NCBI GenBank assembly: GCA_964630265.1
Contig: CAZVRW010000035.1
Location: forward strand, 1 to 31,496
DNA from: CAZBWP01 sp964630265
GTDB lineage: Bacteria > Pseudomonadota > Alphaproteobacteria > Rhodospirillales > Defluviicoccaceae
DNA: 31,496 bases
Direction: 5' to 3'
Position 1 is the first letter of the stretch, and each line of letters opens with the position of its first letter. This document shows positions 14,158 through 21,789 of the stretch, in pieces. Under the pieces are notes generated by a model. That model was not told the DNA's origin. It was given only the letters and a program-made list of their open reading frames with translations, and did not search any database. The translations under genes and the position numbers were made by a program.

Positions 14158-15945
14158 CTACGCTCCCACCGCCGGCAACGGGGCATCTCCGCCGTCGAGC
14201 AACGCCTCGATCACCGCGGGATCGGTCTGCCGCATGATCAGTTGCGCACGTTGCGTCGCCTCGCCCACGTCGAGATCCAGGATACGCCGTTTCACCAGCG
14301 GGATGCTGGCAGCGCTCATCGACAACTCGCGGAAGCCGAGACCGAGCAGCAGGCTGGTGATGCGCGGGTCGCCAGCAATCTCGCCGCAGATGCTGACCGG
14401 GAGGCGTGACCGCAACGCCGCCTCGGCGGTGAGCTGGATCAACCGCAGCACCGAGGGATGCATCGGGTTGTAGAGATGCGCCACCCATTGGTCGCCGCGG
14501 TCGATGGCCAGCGTGTACATGGTCAGGTCATTGGTGCCGATGGCGAAGAAGTTGCTGACTTGGGCGAGTGCGTCGGCGGCCAGCGCCGCCGCCGGCACCT
14601 CGATCATGACGCCGAGCGGCGGCAGCGCCATGGGGATGTCGGCGCCGCGGCGATGCAGGCGGCGAGCGGCGCGACCGAGGATTTCGCGCGCCGCCCGAAC
14701 CTCGGCGACGGTGGTGACCAGCGGCAGCAGGATGCGCACCGGCCCGATCATGCCGGCCCGCAGAATGGCGCGGAACTGGGTTTCCAGAAAATCCGGCCGG
14801 GCCAGCGACCGGCGGATGCCACGCATACCGAGCGGCGAGGCGGTGCTCTGCCCGAACTCCCCGGCGAACGCATCGATGCTGACTTCGCCACCGAAGTCCG
14901 GGGTGCGGATGGTGACCGGTTGCCCCTCCGCCCGCTCGACGATGTCGCGCAGGATCTCGAACTGTTCGTCCTCCGTCGGCGGCGCCCCGCGGTTGATGAA
15001 CAGGAATTCGCTGCGCAACAGGCCGATGCCGGCGGCGCCCACCTGATTCACCGTCTCCATCTCGATGGGCAGCTCGACGTTGGCCTGCAAGGCGATCTCG
15101 ATGCCGTCGCGGGTCACCGCCCGGCGCTTGGCCAGGCGGCCGAGGCGGCGGCCCTCGCGCTGGCGTTCGCTGCGGCGATGGCGGAAGGCGGTGGTGCTCT
15201 CCAGCGTCGGATTGACGATGACCCGGCCGCGCTCGCCATCGACCAGGATCCGCTCGCCGGTCTTCACGGCGCTGGCGATGTTGGGGATGCCCAGCACCGC
15301 CGGCACCCTGAGGGCGCGGGCCATGATCGCCGTGTGGCTTTGCCGCCCGCCCGCCGACGTGGCGATGCCGACGACCCGATCGGGATCGAGCTGCGCCGCA
15401 TCCGCCGGTGTCAATTCGTCGGCGACGACCACGGTCCCCCGCGGCAGGCTCTCCAGCGCCTTGCGGGGCTTGCGCGAAAGATGGCGGATCAGCCGGCGGC
15501 CGACCTCGCGGATGTCTTCCACGCGCGCGGCCAGATAGGCGTCCTGCATGGATTCGAAGCTGCCGCTGATCGCCGTGATCTCCGCCTGAACGGCGGCCTC
15601 GGCGTTGATGCGGTCGCGGGCGATCCGCTCGGCGGCACCGCGCAACAGCCGCGAATCCTTGAGCATGTGGAAATAAGCGTCGAGGAGATAGCCGATCTCC
15701 TCGGCGGCGAGGCCGGAGACCTCGTCGGCGCGCTCCCGGATGCGCTGGCGCAGCCGCGAGAGTTGGCGGCGGGCGCGCGTCGCCGCGTTCTTTAGGCGCT
15801 TCTGCTCGCCCTCCACCTCGGTCGCGGTGATGCGGTACTCCGGCACGTCGGCGATGCCGCTTTCGCGCACGTGGGCGATACCGATGCCGATCCCCGGCGC
15901 CACGCCGAAGCCGTCGAAAACCAGCTCCTCGGTCGACTCGGACAT
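14158..15945 (-). CDS. Phosphoenolpyruvate-protein phosphotransferase (PTS enzyme I, no GAF domain)
   Basis: Enzyme I takes phosphate from PEP and passes it to HPr, whose gene lies just upstream. Length is 595 aa. The chain starts almost directly with the enzyme-I domain (GFGVAPGIGIGIAHV), so the N-terminal GAF domain of the nitrogen-PTS enzyme PtsP is absent. The phosphorylated His is about residue 203 in GGRQSHTAIMARAL. The PEP-binding TIM barrel carries GLLRSEFLFINRGAPPTEDEQ, FFAIGTNDLTMY and VSICGEIAGDPR with the catalytic Cys. ATG at 15945 has a GGGAGG ribosome site. It is last in the operon, 94 bp after HPr. With no PTS permease in the window, the relay is probably regulatory. Confidence 0.93.
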   Translation of the reverse strand: MSESTEELVFDGFGVAPGIGIGIAHVRESGIADVPEYRITATEVEGEQKRLKNAATRARRQLSRLRQRIRERADEVSGLAAEEIGYLLDAYFHMLKDSRLLRGAAERIARDRINAEAAVQAEITAISGSFESMQDAYLAARVEDIREVGRRLIRHLSRKPRKALESLPRGTVVVADELTPADAAQLDPDRVVGIATSAGGRQSHTAIMARALRVPAVLGIPNIASAVKTGERILVDGERGRVIVNPTLESTTAFRHRRSERQREGRRLGRLAKRRAVTRDGIEIALQANVELPIEMETVNQVGAAGIGLLRSEFLFINRGAPPTEDEQFEILRDIVERAEGQPVTIRTPDFGGEVSIDAFAGEFGQSTASPLGMRGIRRSLARPDFLETQFRAILRAGMIGPVRILLPLVTTVAEVRAAREILGRAARRLHRRGADIPMALPPLGVMIEVPAAALAADALAQVSNFFAIGTNDLTMYTLAIDRGDQWVAHLYNPMHPSVLRLIQLTAEAALRSRLPVSICGEIAGDPRITSLLLGLGFRELSMSAASIPLVKRRILDLDVGEATQRAQLIMRQTDPAVIEALLDGGDAPLPAVGA

Positions 15946-16039
15946 TGCGCCTCCCAGCCTCTGCGGTGCGTCTTTGGACGACTCGGACGGGCAGCCGTCT
16001 TCGCGGCAGTTTCCCGGCGGCGCGTCTTTCAAGTCTGCG

Positions 16040-16351
16040 CTAACCGTCCTCCTCCTCGAATTTGTCGTGGATGATACTGCTGAGCACGTTGATCGCCTCC
16101 TCGGCCTCGCGGCCCGTGGCGGTGATCTCCAGTTCGGTGCCGGGGCCGGCGGCGAGCATCATCAACCCCAAAATCGAACGACCGGACACCGTCTGGCCGC
16201 GCTTCTCGACGGTGATCGTCGCATCGAAGCCGTTGGCCAGGCGCACGAACTTGGCCGCCGCGCGGGCATGCAGGCCGCGCTGGTTGGAGATGACGGCGGT
16301 GCACCGGAACACCTCGCCGTCGCGCCGGATGGGCAGGCACTCGATGGTCAT
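16040..16351 (-). CDS. HPr family phosphocarrier protein
   Basis: HPr-like phosphocarrier of 103 aa, about 13 residues longer at the N-terminus than typical HPr. His28 in NQRGLHARAAAKFV is the site phosphorylated by enzyme I. Ser59 in VSGRSILGLMML matches the regulatory serine that HPr kinase modifies. The presence of that serine fits the hprK gene in the same operon. The ATG overlaps the stop of the EIIA gene (ATGA). The acidic C-terminus EEEDG is odd but short. Expected to relay phosphate between enzyme I and the EIIA(Man)-type protein. Confidence 0.94.
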   Translation of the reverse strand: MTIECLPIRRDGEVFRCTAVISNQRGLHARAAAKFVRLANGFDATITVEKRGQTVSGRSILGLMMLAAGPGTELEITATGREAEEAINVLSSIIHDKFEEEDG

Positions 16352-16755
16352 GCCTCCCCTTGCGTCAGCAGCCGCGAGGCGATGTTGATGTACTTGCGGC
16401 CGGCCTCCTGGGCGTCCTGGGCCGCATCGTCTAGCGAGGCCGTCATCCGCACGCTCGCCAGCTTGATCAGCATCGGCAGGTTGACGCCGGCGATCACCTC
16501 CACCGGCGCCCGTCCCATGATCGAGATCGCCAAGTTGGAAGGTGTGCCGCCGAACATGTCGGTCAGCACGATGACGCCGTTGCCCTCCTCGGCCTCGGCC
16601 ACGCAGTCGAGGATCTGGGCGCGCCGCTCCTCCATGTCATCGTCGGGGCCGATGCACACCGCCGCAATGTTCTGCTGCGGGCCGACCACATGTTCCAGGG
16701 CGGCAATCAGTTCCTGGGCCAGCCGCCCATGGGTCACCACCACCAGTCCGATCAT
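16348..16755 (-). CDS. PTS EIIA component, mannose-family type
   Basis: A 135-aa stand-alone EIIA of the mannose/fructose/sorbose family. His9 in VVVTHGRLAQELI is the predicted phosphorylation site; VIVLTDMFGGTPSNLA is the second family signature. In alphaproteobacteria such single-domain EIIA(Man) proteins sit with HprK and HPr, without EIIB/EIIC permease parts, and are thought to act as regulators. That is the arrangement here. It follows rapZ after 33 bases and overlaps the HPr gene by four. Confidence 0.93.
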   Translation of the reverse strand: MIGLVVVTHGRLAQELIAALEHVVGPQQNIAAVCIGPDDDMEERRAQILDCVAEAEEGNGVIVLTDMFGGTPSNLAISIMGRAPVEVIAGVNLPMLIKLASVRMTASLDDAAQDAQEAGRKYINIASRLLTQGEA

Positions 16756-16788
16756 GCCGGGACCGCTTCCTTCCGACTCGCCGACCGA

Positions 16789-17733
16789 TCAACCGCCGGT
16801 TCGGTCGAGATCGCGATCATGTACATGGGTCCGATGTCCCTGTTCGCGCAACCAGGCGCCGAGGCGCCGCGCCAGATACACCGAGCGGTGCCGCCCGCCG
16901 GTGCAGCCGACGCCGATGGTCAGATAGCTCTTGCCCTCGGCGGCGTAGCGCGGCAGCAGGGGTGCGAGCAAGCGAAACAGCGAATCGAGAAAGGGCTGCA
17001 ACCCCTCGTCCGCCTCGATGTAGGCGCCGACGGCGGGATCGCGCCCGGTGAGTTCGCGCAACTCGGGATCGTAGAACGGGTTCGAAAGGAAGCGGACGTC
17101 GAGCACCATGTCGGCCTCGCGCGGCAGCCCGAGGCGAAACGAGAACGAGGTCACCAGCACCGTCGGACCGGCCGCGGCGGGGCCGCCGTAGTGGCCGTCA
17201 AGCAGCCGCTTCAACGCTCCAAGCGGCAGGCCCGTGGTATCGATCACCAGGTCGGCGCGATCGCGCAGTTGGGCGATCGTCTGCCGCTCCAGGGCGATGC
17301 CATCCATGATCGGCCGGTCGGTGGCCAGCGGATGGCGATGGCGTGTGGCGGTATAGCGCCGGCGCAACTCCTCGTCGTCGCAGTCGAGGAACAACAGACG
17401 CACGTCCGCCTGCGCCTCGGCGACCAGACGCTGCAGCGCCGCGAGGAAACGCGGCACCTCGAAATCCCGGGTGCGGATGTCGACGCCGACGGCGAGCGGC
17501 CGCAGCGTCGCGGCGTTCGCGTCATCGACCTGCACCAGCCGGGGCAGCAGCGAGATCGGCACGTGATCGACCGCCTCGTAGCCGAGATCTTCCAGCACCT
17601 TCAGGACCGAGGTCTTGCCGGCACCCGACATGCCGGTGATCAGCAGCAGGCCCCGCCGGACGACCGCGGCGTCCGCTGATGGCCCCGTCGGCGCCGCGTC
17701 GCTGGGGGAATCGGGCGTGTCGATGACCGTCAT
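16789..17733 (-). CDS. rapZ: RNase adapter protein RapZ (YvcJ-family nucleotide-binding protein)
   Basis: P-loop protein of 314 aa. Walker A is GMSGAGKT (residues 34-41), followed by the family segment EDLGYEAVDHVPISLLPRL. The C-terminal domain has VLVTSFSFRLGLPREADMVLDVRFLSNPFY and IGVGCTGGRHRSVYLARRL, both diagnostic for the family. In Escherichia coli RapZ guides RNase E to small RNAs controlling glucosamine-6-phosphate synthase. The role in alphaproteobacteria is less clear, though linkage to HprK and PTS genes is common. ATG at 17733 overlaps the hprK stop; the first 27 residues are low-complexity and a later start cannot be excluded. Confidence 0.93.
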   Translation of the reverse strand: MTVIDTPDSPSDAAPTGPSADAAVVRRGLLLITGMSGAGKTSVLKVLEDLGYEAVDHVPISLLPRLVQVDDANAATLRPLAVGVDIRTRDFEVPRFLAALQRLVAEAQADVRLLFLDCDDEELRRRYTATRHRHPLATDRPIMDGIALERQTIAQLRDRADLVIDTTGLPLGALKRLLDGHYGGPAAAGPTVLVTSFSFRLGLPREADMVLDVRFLSNPFYDPELRELTGRDPAVGAYIEADEGLQPFLDSLFRLLAPLLPRYAAEGKSYLTIGVGCTGGRHRSVYLARRLGAWLREQGHRTHVHDRDLDRTGG

Positions 17734-18164
17734 GGCACACGGAGTATACCGTGAGTGGCGAGCCGGACCACAAGCCGAACCTTCGCCACCGCCGACGCCT
17801 CGAACGGGGCGAGCCGAACACACGGCATGGTGACGCCGGCGATGCTGATCGTCTCGTCCTCCGGCAACCGCGGCACGCGGTCCGGAGCGACAAGGTCGAC
17901 GGCGGCGACAACGATGGCCTCCGGCGTCGCGGTCATGCGCAGGATGCCGAGTCCGCGCACCTCCAACAGGCCACGGATCAGCTCCGGCGCCGACGCCGCG
18001 AGCCGGCCGTCGACGACGGTGACCTCCGTGTAATCGTCTGACACCAGCAACGCACCATCGGCCAGCAGCCTGAGCGCCAGGTCCGATTTCCCCGATCCGG
18101 AGGCGCCGCGGAGGAGAACGCCATGGCCCTCAAGGGCGACGCAACTGCCGCGAATCCGCATCAT
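17730..18164 (-). CDS. hprK: Short HPr kinase/phosphorylase (alphaproteobacterial type)
   Basis: C-terminal catalytic domain only, 144 aa. Residues 20-27 are the Walker A GASGSGKS, LLVSDDYTEV follows (about 39-48), and LLEVRGLGILRM (66-77) matches the HprK signature. Firmicute HprK is about twice as long because of an N-terminal regulatory domain that is absent here, as is normal in alphaproteobacteria. It would phosphorylate the serine of the HPr encoded downstream. The start (ATGATG, first codon at 18164) lies 35 bases inside the end of chvG and has AAGG eight bases upstream, so translation depends on a ribosome site within the kinase gene. Confidence 0.92.
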   Translation of the reverse strand: MMRIRGSCVALEGHGVLLRGASGSGKSDLALRLLADGALLVSDDYTEVTVVDGRLAASAPELIRGLLEVRGLGILRMTATPEAIVVAAVDLVAPDRVPRLPEDETISIAGVTMPCVRLAPFEASAVAKVRLVVRLATHGILRVP

Positions 18165-20019
18165 GGTGGCAGCCTTCACCCGTCCGCCGCCGTCTGTCAA
18201 CGGCCGGATGCAACGGCAGGCGCACGACGAATCGGGCGCCGGCGATGCCGTCCGCCGCGTCGCGGCCCGTCTCGGCGACGCCCGCCGCGTCGCGGCCAGT
18301 CTCGGCGACGTCCGCCGCTCGGCGGCGGTTCTCGGCGACACCCGTCGCGTCGCGGCGGTTCTCAGCGACGACGCTGCCGCCGAAGGCCTCGACGATCTGC
18401 CGGACGATACTGAGGCCAAGCCCGGAATGGCCGCCGCGCGGCTCCGTCCCCGAGCGCTGCGAATAGAAGCGCTCGAAGATGCGCTCGTGCAACTCCTCGG
18501 GGATGCCGGGGCCGTCGTCGTCGACGGTCACCTGCACGACACCGGCCGCCGCATCGACGTCGGCGGCGATCACCACCCGGCCGCCGGCGGGGCTGAACGA
18601 CACGGCGTTGGCCACCAGGTTGGCGAACACCTGCATCAGCCGACTTTCGATGCCGGCGACCAGGAGTGGCCGTGCCGTCTCCCTCGTCGACGGCGGCGCG
18701 CGCAGACACAGCGTCACCCCGCGCTCCGCCGCCGCGGGCGCATCGATCTCGATCAGCGTGGCGAGCAGGCGGTTCAGGTCCAGCGGTTCGGCGCGGGTTC
18801 GCGCCAGCTCGACGTCCAGTCGCGACGCGTCGGCGATGTCGGTGATCAGGCGATCGAGACGGCGAACGTCGTCCTCGATGATCGCCAGCAAGGTACGCAA
18901 CGCCGCCGGATCGTCCAGGCGCGAGGCCGTCTCGACGGCGCTGCGGATCGAGCCCAGCGGGTTCTTGATCTCGTGCGAGACGTCGCCGGCGAACCGCTCC
19001 ATGACGTCGATGCGCTGGCCGAGGGCGGCGACCATCTGACGCAACACCGCCGCCAGATCGCCGATCTCGTCGCGGCGCCCGGTGAGGTCGGGCAACGCCG
19101 CGGTCGCCGTGCCATCGCGGCGCACCCGCTCGGCCGCGTCGGCCAAGCGCAGCAGCGGCCCGACGATGGTCCGCGACAGGTAGAGCGACACCAGGATCGT
19201 CACCGCCAGGGCGACGCCCGCCAGCCGCAGCACCGCCATCCGCGCATCCAGCACCGCCGCATCGATCTCATAGGCGGTCCGGCTGAGCACCAACGCCCCG
19301 GCGACGTTGTCGAAGCGGACCACCGGCACGGCCACATGCACCTCCGGGACGCCATCGGCCGTGGCGCCGATCCAGGTGCCGATCCGACCCTCCAGGGCGG
19401 TGACCAAGCCGTCCGGAACACCCGCGGCTTCGGCGGCGCCACTTTGACTGCCGCCGTCGATGCTGCCGACGGTGCCGCCGTCGATGCTGCCGACGGTGCT
19501 GCCGTCGATGCCGCCGACGGTTGTGCCGACGTTGGTGGCGACGTCGGTGGCGACGTTGCCGCCGCCGAACACCCGGGCCATGAGGCCATCGAACCAGCCC
19601 AGCACGCTGCCGAGGTGGTCGGCGGTGGGCGGACGCGGTGGCGGCAGATCACCGATGGTGACGGCGCCGCCGGGACCGGACAGGGTGCGGCTGTCGACCA
19701 GCAGCGCCGGCAAGGGATCGAACAGCCGTGCCTGATGATCGGTGGCCTCGGTGAGACGGCGAATGGTCGCCCGCGCCGCGTCGAGCAGGATCGCCGGGCC
19801 GTCCGCCGCCTCGCCGTCCACGGCGCCATCGGCCAGCGCCGTCGCCAGGGCCTCGGCTTGGGCGCGCAGCACGCCCGTCGCCGCATCCACAAGATCGCGG
19901 CGATAGTCGACGAGGGAGACGACGCCGGCCGCGAGGACGACCAGCGCCGTGACGTTGACGGCCAGGATACGCCATGTCAGCGGAGAGATCAGCCGACGCC
20001 GAGATCGAACTCCGCCCAT
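18130..20019 (-). CDS. chvG: Sensor histidine kinase ChvG
   Basis: Membrane kinase of 629 aa partnering ChvI; in Rhizobium and relatives the pair responds to acidity and envelope stress. TM1 is about residues 18-38, a long periplasmic region follows (about 40-260), TM2 is about 262-281, then HAMP (about 282-335). The phospho-accepting His349 is in FAGDVSHEIKNPLGS, the N box is FANLVANAVSFSPAGG (465-480), and the ATP-lid motifs are VDDDGPGIPEEL and GLGLSIVRQIVEAFGG. Two repeat blocks set it apart: three 8-residue units VGSIDGGT in the periplasmic part (168-191), and four 10-residue units VAENRRDATG/VAETGRDAAD (551-590) inserted near the end of the ATPase domain. The frame is intact, so it is probably functional. 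Confidence 0.93.
   Translation of the reverse strand: MGGVRSRRRLISPLTWRILAVNVTALVVLAAGVVSLVDYRRDLVDAATGVLRAQAEALATALADGAVDGEAADGPAILLDAARATIRRLTEATDHQARLFDPLPALLVDSRTLSGPGGAVTIGDLPPPRPPTADHLGSVLGWFDGLMARVFGGGNVATDVATNVGTTVGGIDGSTVGSIDGGTVGSIDGGSQSGAAEAAGVPDGLVTALEGRIGTWIGATADGVPEVHVAVPVVRFDNVAGALVLSRTAYEIDAAVLDARMAVLRLAGVALAVTILVSLYLSRTIVGPLLRLADAAERVRRDGTATAALPDLTGRRDEIGDLAAVLRQMVAALGQRIDVMERFAGDVSHEIKNPLGSIRSAVETASRLDDPAALRTLLAIIEDDVRRLDRLITDIADASRLDVELARTRAEPLDLNRLLATLIEIDAPAAAERGVTLCLRAPPSTRETARPLLVAGIESRLMQVFANLVANAVSFSPAGGRVVIAADVDAAAGVVQVTVDDDGPGIPEELHERIFERFYSQRSGTEPRGGHSGLGLSIVRQIVEAFGGSVVAENRRDATGVAENRRRAADVAETGRDAAGVAETGRDAADGIAGARFVVRLPLHPAVDRRRRTGEGCHHDADSRQLRRP
18250..18369 (-). 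repeat. 30-bp x4 tandem repeat in the chvG ATPase end
   Basis: Four head-to-tail 30-bp units encode VAENRRDATG, VAENRRRAAD, VAETGRDAAG and VAETGRDAAD (residues 551-590). They follow the G2 box and precede the last strand GARFVVRLPL, where a single VAEN..GARF turn is expected. The units differ by scattered substitutions, so the array is not brand new. Confidence 0.85.
19447..19518 (-). repeat. 24-bp x3 tandem repeat in the chvG periplasmic domain
   Basis: Three 24-bp units encode VGGIDGST, VGSIDGGT and VGSIDGGS (residues 168-191). A related VATDVATNVGTTV stretch precedes them. The array lies in the middle of the predicted periplasmic sensor region. Confidence 0.82.
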
Positions 20020-20028
20020 GCCGCTGGA

Positions 20029-20718
20029 TCAGGCCTCCCGATACCGATAGCCGATGCCGTACAGCGTTTCGATCTGGGCGAAGGTCGGATCCACCTCGCG
20101 GAACTTGCGGCGAATGCGCTTGACGTGGCTGTCGATGGTCCGATCGTCCACGTACAGATTTTCACCGTAGGCGGCGTCGATCAACTGGTCGCGGCTCTTG
20201 ACGTGACCGGGACGCTTTGCCAGCGCTTCCAGCAGCAGGAACTCGGTGACCGTCAGGTGCACGTCCTGGCCGCGCCAGAGGCAACGGTGGCGGGCGGGAT
20301 CGAGCAGCAGTTCGCCGCGGCACACGTCGACGGCCTCCGCGTCCTCCGCCGCGGGGGCGCGCCGCCGCAGCACCGCGCGGATCCGCTCGATCAGCAGGCG
20401 CTGGGAGAACGGCTTGGTGATGTAATCGTCGGCGCCGCGGCTCAAGCCCAGGATCTGATCGGGCTCGTCGGTCTTGGAGGTGAGGAAGATGACCGGGACG
20501 TCGGACCGGAGGCGCAGGCGGTCGAGCAGTTCCATGCCGTCGATGCGCGGCATCTTGATGTCGAGGACGGCGAGATCGCAGGGCTTTCGCGCCAGGCCGT
20601 CCAGCGCCTCCAGCCCGTCCGCGTAGGCATCGACGACGAAGCCCTCGGCGGTCAGGCCCATGGCGACGGACGTCAGAAGATTCCGGTCGTCATCGACAAG
20701 CGCAATGTTGTGCGGCAC
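20029..20718 (-). CDS. chvI: Response regulator ChvI (OmpR family)
   Basis: Two-domain response regulator of 229 aa. The receiver domain begins NIALVDDDRN and has its phospho-acceptor at Asp53 (VLDIKMPRIDG), with Thr/Lys switch residues in FLTSKTDEPDQ and YITKPF. The C-terminal OmpR/PhoB winged helix includes LTVTEFLLLEALAKRPGHVKSRDQLIDAAYGENLYVDDRTIDSHVKRIRRKF, close to ChvI proteins. GTG at 20718 is preferred to a GTG eight codons upstream because GGAGGG lies six bases before it. It is the first gene of the regulatory operon, nine bases before chvG. The promoter should lie in 20719-21009, which is shared with the divergent ecfT. Confidence 0.95.
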   Translation of the reverse strand: MPHNIALVDDDRNLLTSVAMGLTAEGFVVDAYADGLEALDGLARKPCDLAVLDIKMPRIDGMELLDRLRLRSDVPVIFLTSKTDEPDQILGLSRGADDYITKPFSQRLLIERIRAVLRRRAPAAEDAEAVDVCRGELLLDPARHRCLWRGQDVHLTVTEFLLLEALAKRPGHVKSRDQLIDAAYGENLYVDDRTIDSHVKRIRRKFREVDPTFAQIETLYGIGYRYREA

Positions 20719-20866
20719 GGGGTACCCTCCGGAGGTTGGCACGAGCTTAGCAGATCCGAGTCAACCGTGGAATTGTGGCGAAAATCGGCACGCTCGCGTC
20801 ACCGCCCCAAACCGCCCGCCGGCCGATTGACGCCGCGCGACGCGGGCTCTTATCCTGTCGCGCGAT

Positions 20867-21002
20867 GGCGTTTCGGCCAGGCGCTTCGACTGGACGCCCC
20901 GGCTGGACCCCAAAGCCTTGGGATTGAAAGAAACCCGGCGTTCGCCACGCGGGAGGCTCGCAGTCGTGCCGAGAGACAGCACCAGCCCGTCTGCGGCAGA
21001 CG
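20867..21002 (+). promoter_or_regulatory. Structured leader of the ecfT gene, possible riboswitch
   Basis: The 140 bases before ecfT can form a series of hairpins: GGCGT..CCAG/CTGG-ACGCC (20867-20898), CCCAA-AGCC-TTGGG (20909-20922), GTGC-nine-base loop-GCAC (20966-20982), and a perfect CGTCTGC-G-GCAGACG (20988-21002) that ends eight bases before the GTG start. TGCC and CGAC-type segments allow an alternative pairing between the last two. GCCAC and CGAGAGACAGC faintly recall conserved parts of cobalamin riboswitches, but the core is not complete. A metabolite- or metal-controlled leader is an inference from structure plus the transporter gene behind it. Confidence 0.35.
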
Positions 21003-21009
21003 ACCGATC

Positions 21010-21789
21010 GTGAGCCCCGTCATCGAACGGGCGGACGGCGGTGCCGCCGTCGTCACCGCGCTGCGGGCAAGTGGCATCCACGGCATCGATCCCCGCGTCC
21101 GCATTTGCGTCATGGCGGCGTTCGCCATCGTCGTCGTCGCCCTCGACGACCTGACACGGCTCGCCGCGGCGCTCGCCGGCGCCATGGCTCTTGCCGTCGC
21201 CACCCGCCTGCCGGTGCGGGCGACGCTGGGACGCGTCTTGCTGTTGGACCTGTTCATGGCCTTCATCCTGGTGACGCTGCCGTTCACCATGCCGGGCGAG
21301 CCGCTGCTGACGATCGGCCCGCTGACCGCGACGTGGGAGGGCGTGGCGCGGGCGCTCGGCATTGCCCTCAAGGCCAACGCCATCATCCTCGCCCTGCTCG
21401 CGCTGATCGGCAGCCTGGAACCCGTGACCCTCGGCCATGCCCTTCACCGGCTCGGACTGCCGGCGAGGCTGGTGCATCTGCTGCTGTTCACCGTCCGCTA
21501 TGTCGACGTGCTGCATCGGGAATACGTTCGCCTGCGCCTGGCGATGCGGGCCCGCGCCTTTCGCCCGCGCAGCGACCGGCACACCTGGCGGACGTTCGGC
21601 TATCTGGTCGGCATGCTGCTGGTGCGCAGCGTCGAACGCGCCGAGCGGATCCGCCAGGCGATGATCTGCCGCGGTTACAGCGGGCACCTGCATCTGCTCG
21701 CGACGTTCCGGCTCAAGCCGGTGGATCTGGTGTTCGCCGGCGTCAGTGGCGCGGCACTGGCGATACTGCTGGGTCTGGAGTTCGCGTGA
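21010..21789 (+). CDS. ECF transporter transmembrane component (EcfT/CbiQ family)
   Basis: Membrane scaffold of an energy-coupling-factor importer, 259 aa. Hydrophobic segments are visible around VCIMAAF-type residues 34-62, at about 78-100 and 119-142, and at the C-terminus. The cytoplasmic coupling region has the two Ala-Arg-Gly-like motifs expected in EcfT proteins, MRARAF (about residues 178-183) and MICRGYSG (about 218-225). GTG at 21010 gives the full length; the ribosome site is weak and sits beside a strong hairpin. The stop overlaps the start of the ATPase gene (GTGA). No substrate-binding S component (CbiM, BioY and similar) is encoded nearby, so the substrate is unknown; cobalt, nickel or biotin are the usual ones for this subgroup. 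Confidence 0.85.
   Translation: MSPVIERADGGAAVVTALRASGIHGIDPRVRICVMAAFAIVVVALDDLTRLAAALAGAMALAVATRLPVRATLGRVLLLDLFMAFILVTLPFTMPGEPLLTIGPLTATWEGVARALGIALKANAIILALLALIGSLEPVTLGHALHRLGLPARLVHLLLFTVRYVDVLHREYVRLRLAMRARAFRPRSDRHTWRTFGYLVGMLLVRSVERAERIRQAMICRGYSGHLHLLATFRLKPVDLVFAGVSGAALAILLGLEFA

Noticed and set aside
18165..18419. N-terminal extension of hprK rich in ATRR/SPR repeats
   Set aside because: It is the chvG repeat read in another frame. The ATGATG with AAGG upstream gives the normal length for alphaproteobacterial HprK.
20930..20990. Full cobalamin riboswitch call for the ecfT leader
   Set aside because: Only fragments resembling conserved boxes are present; the central core expected upstream could not be found by eye. 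Kept as a generic structured leader.
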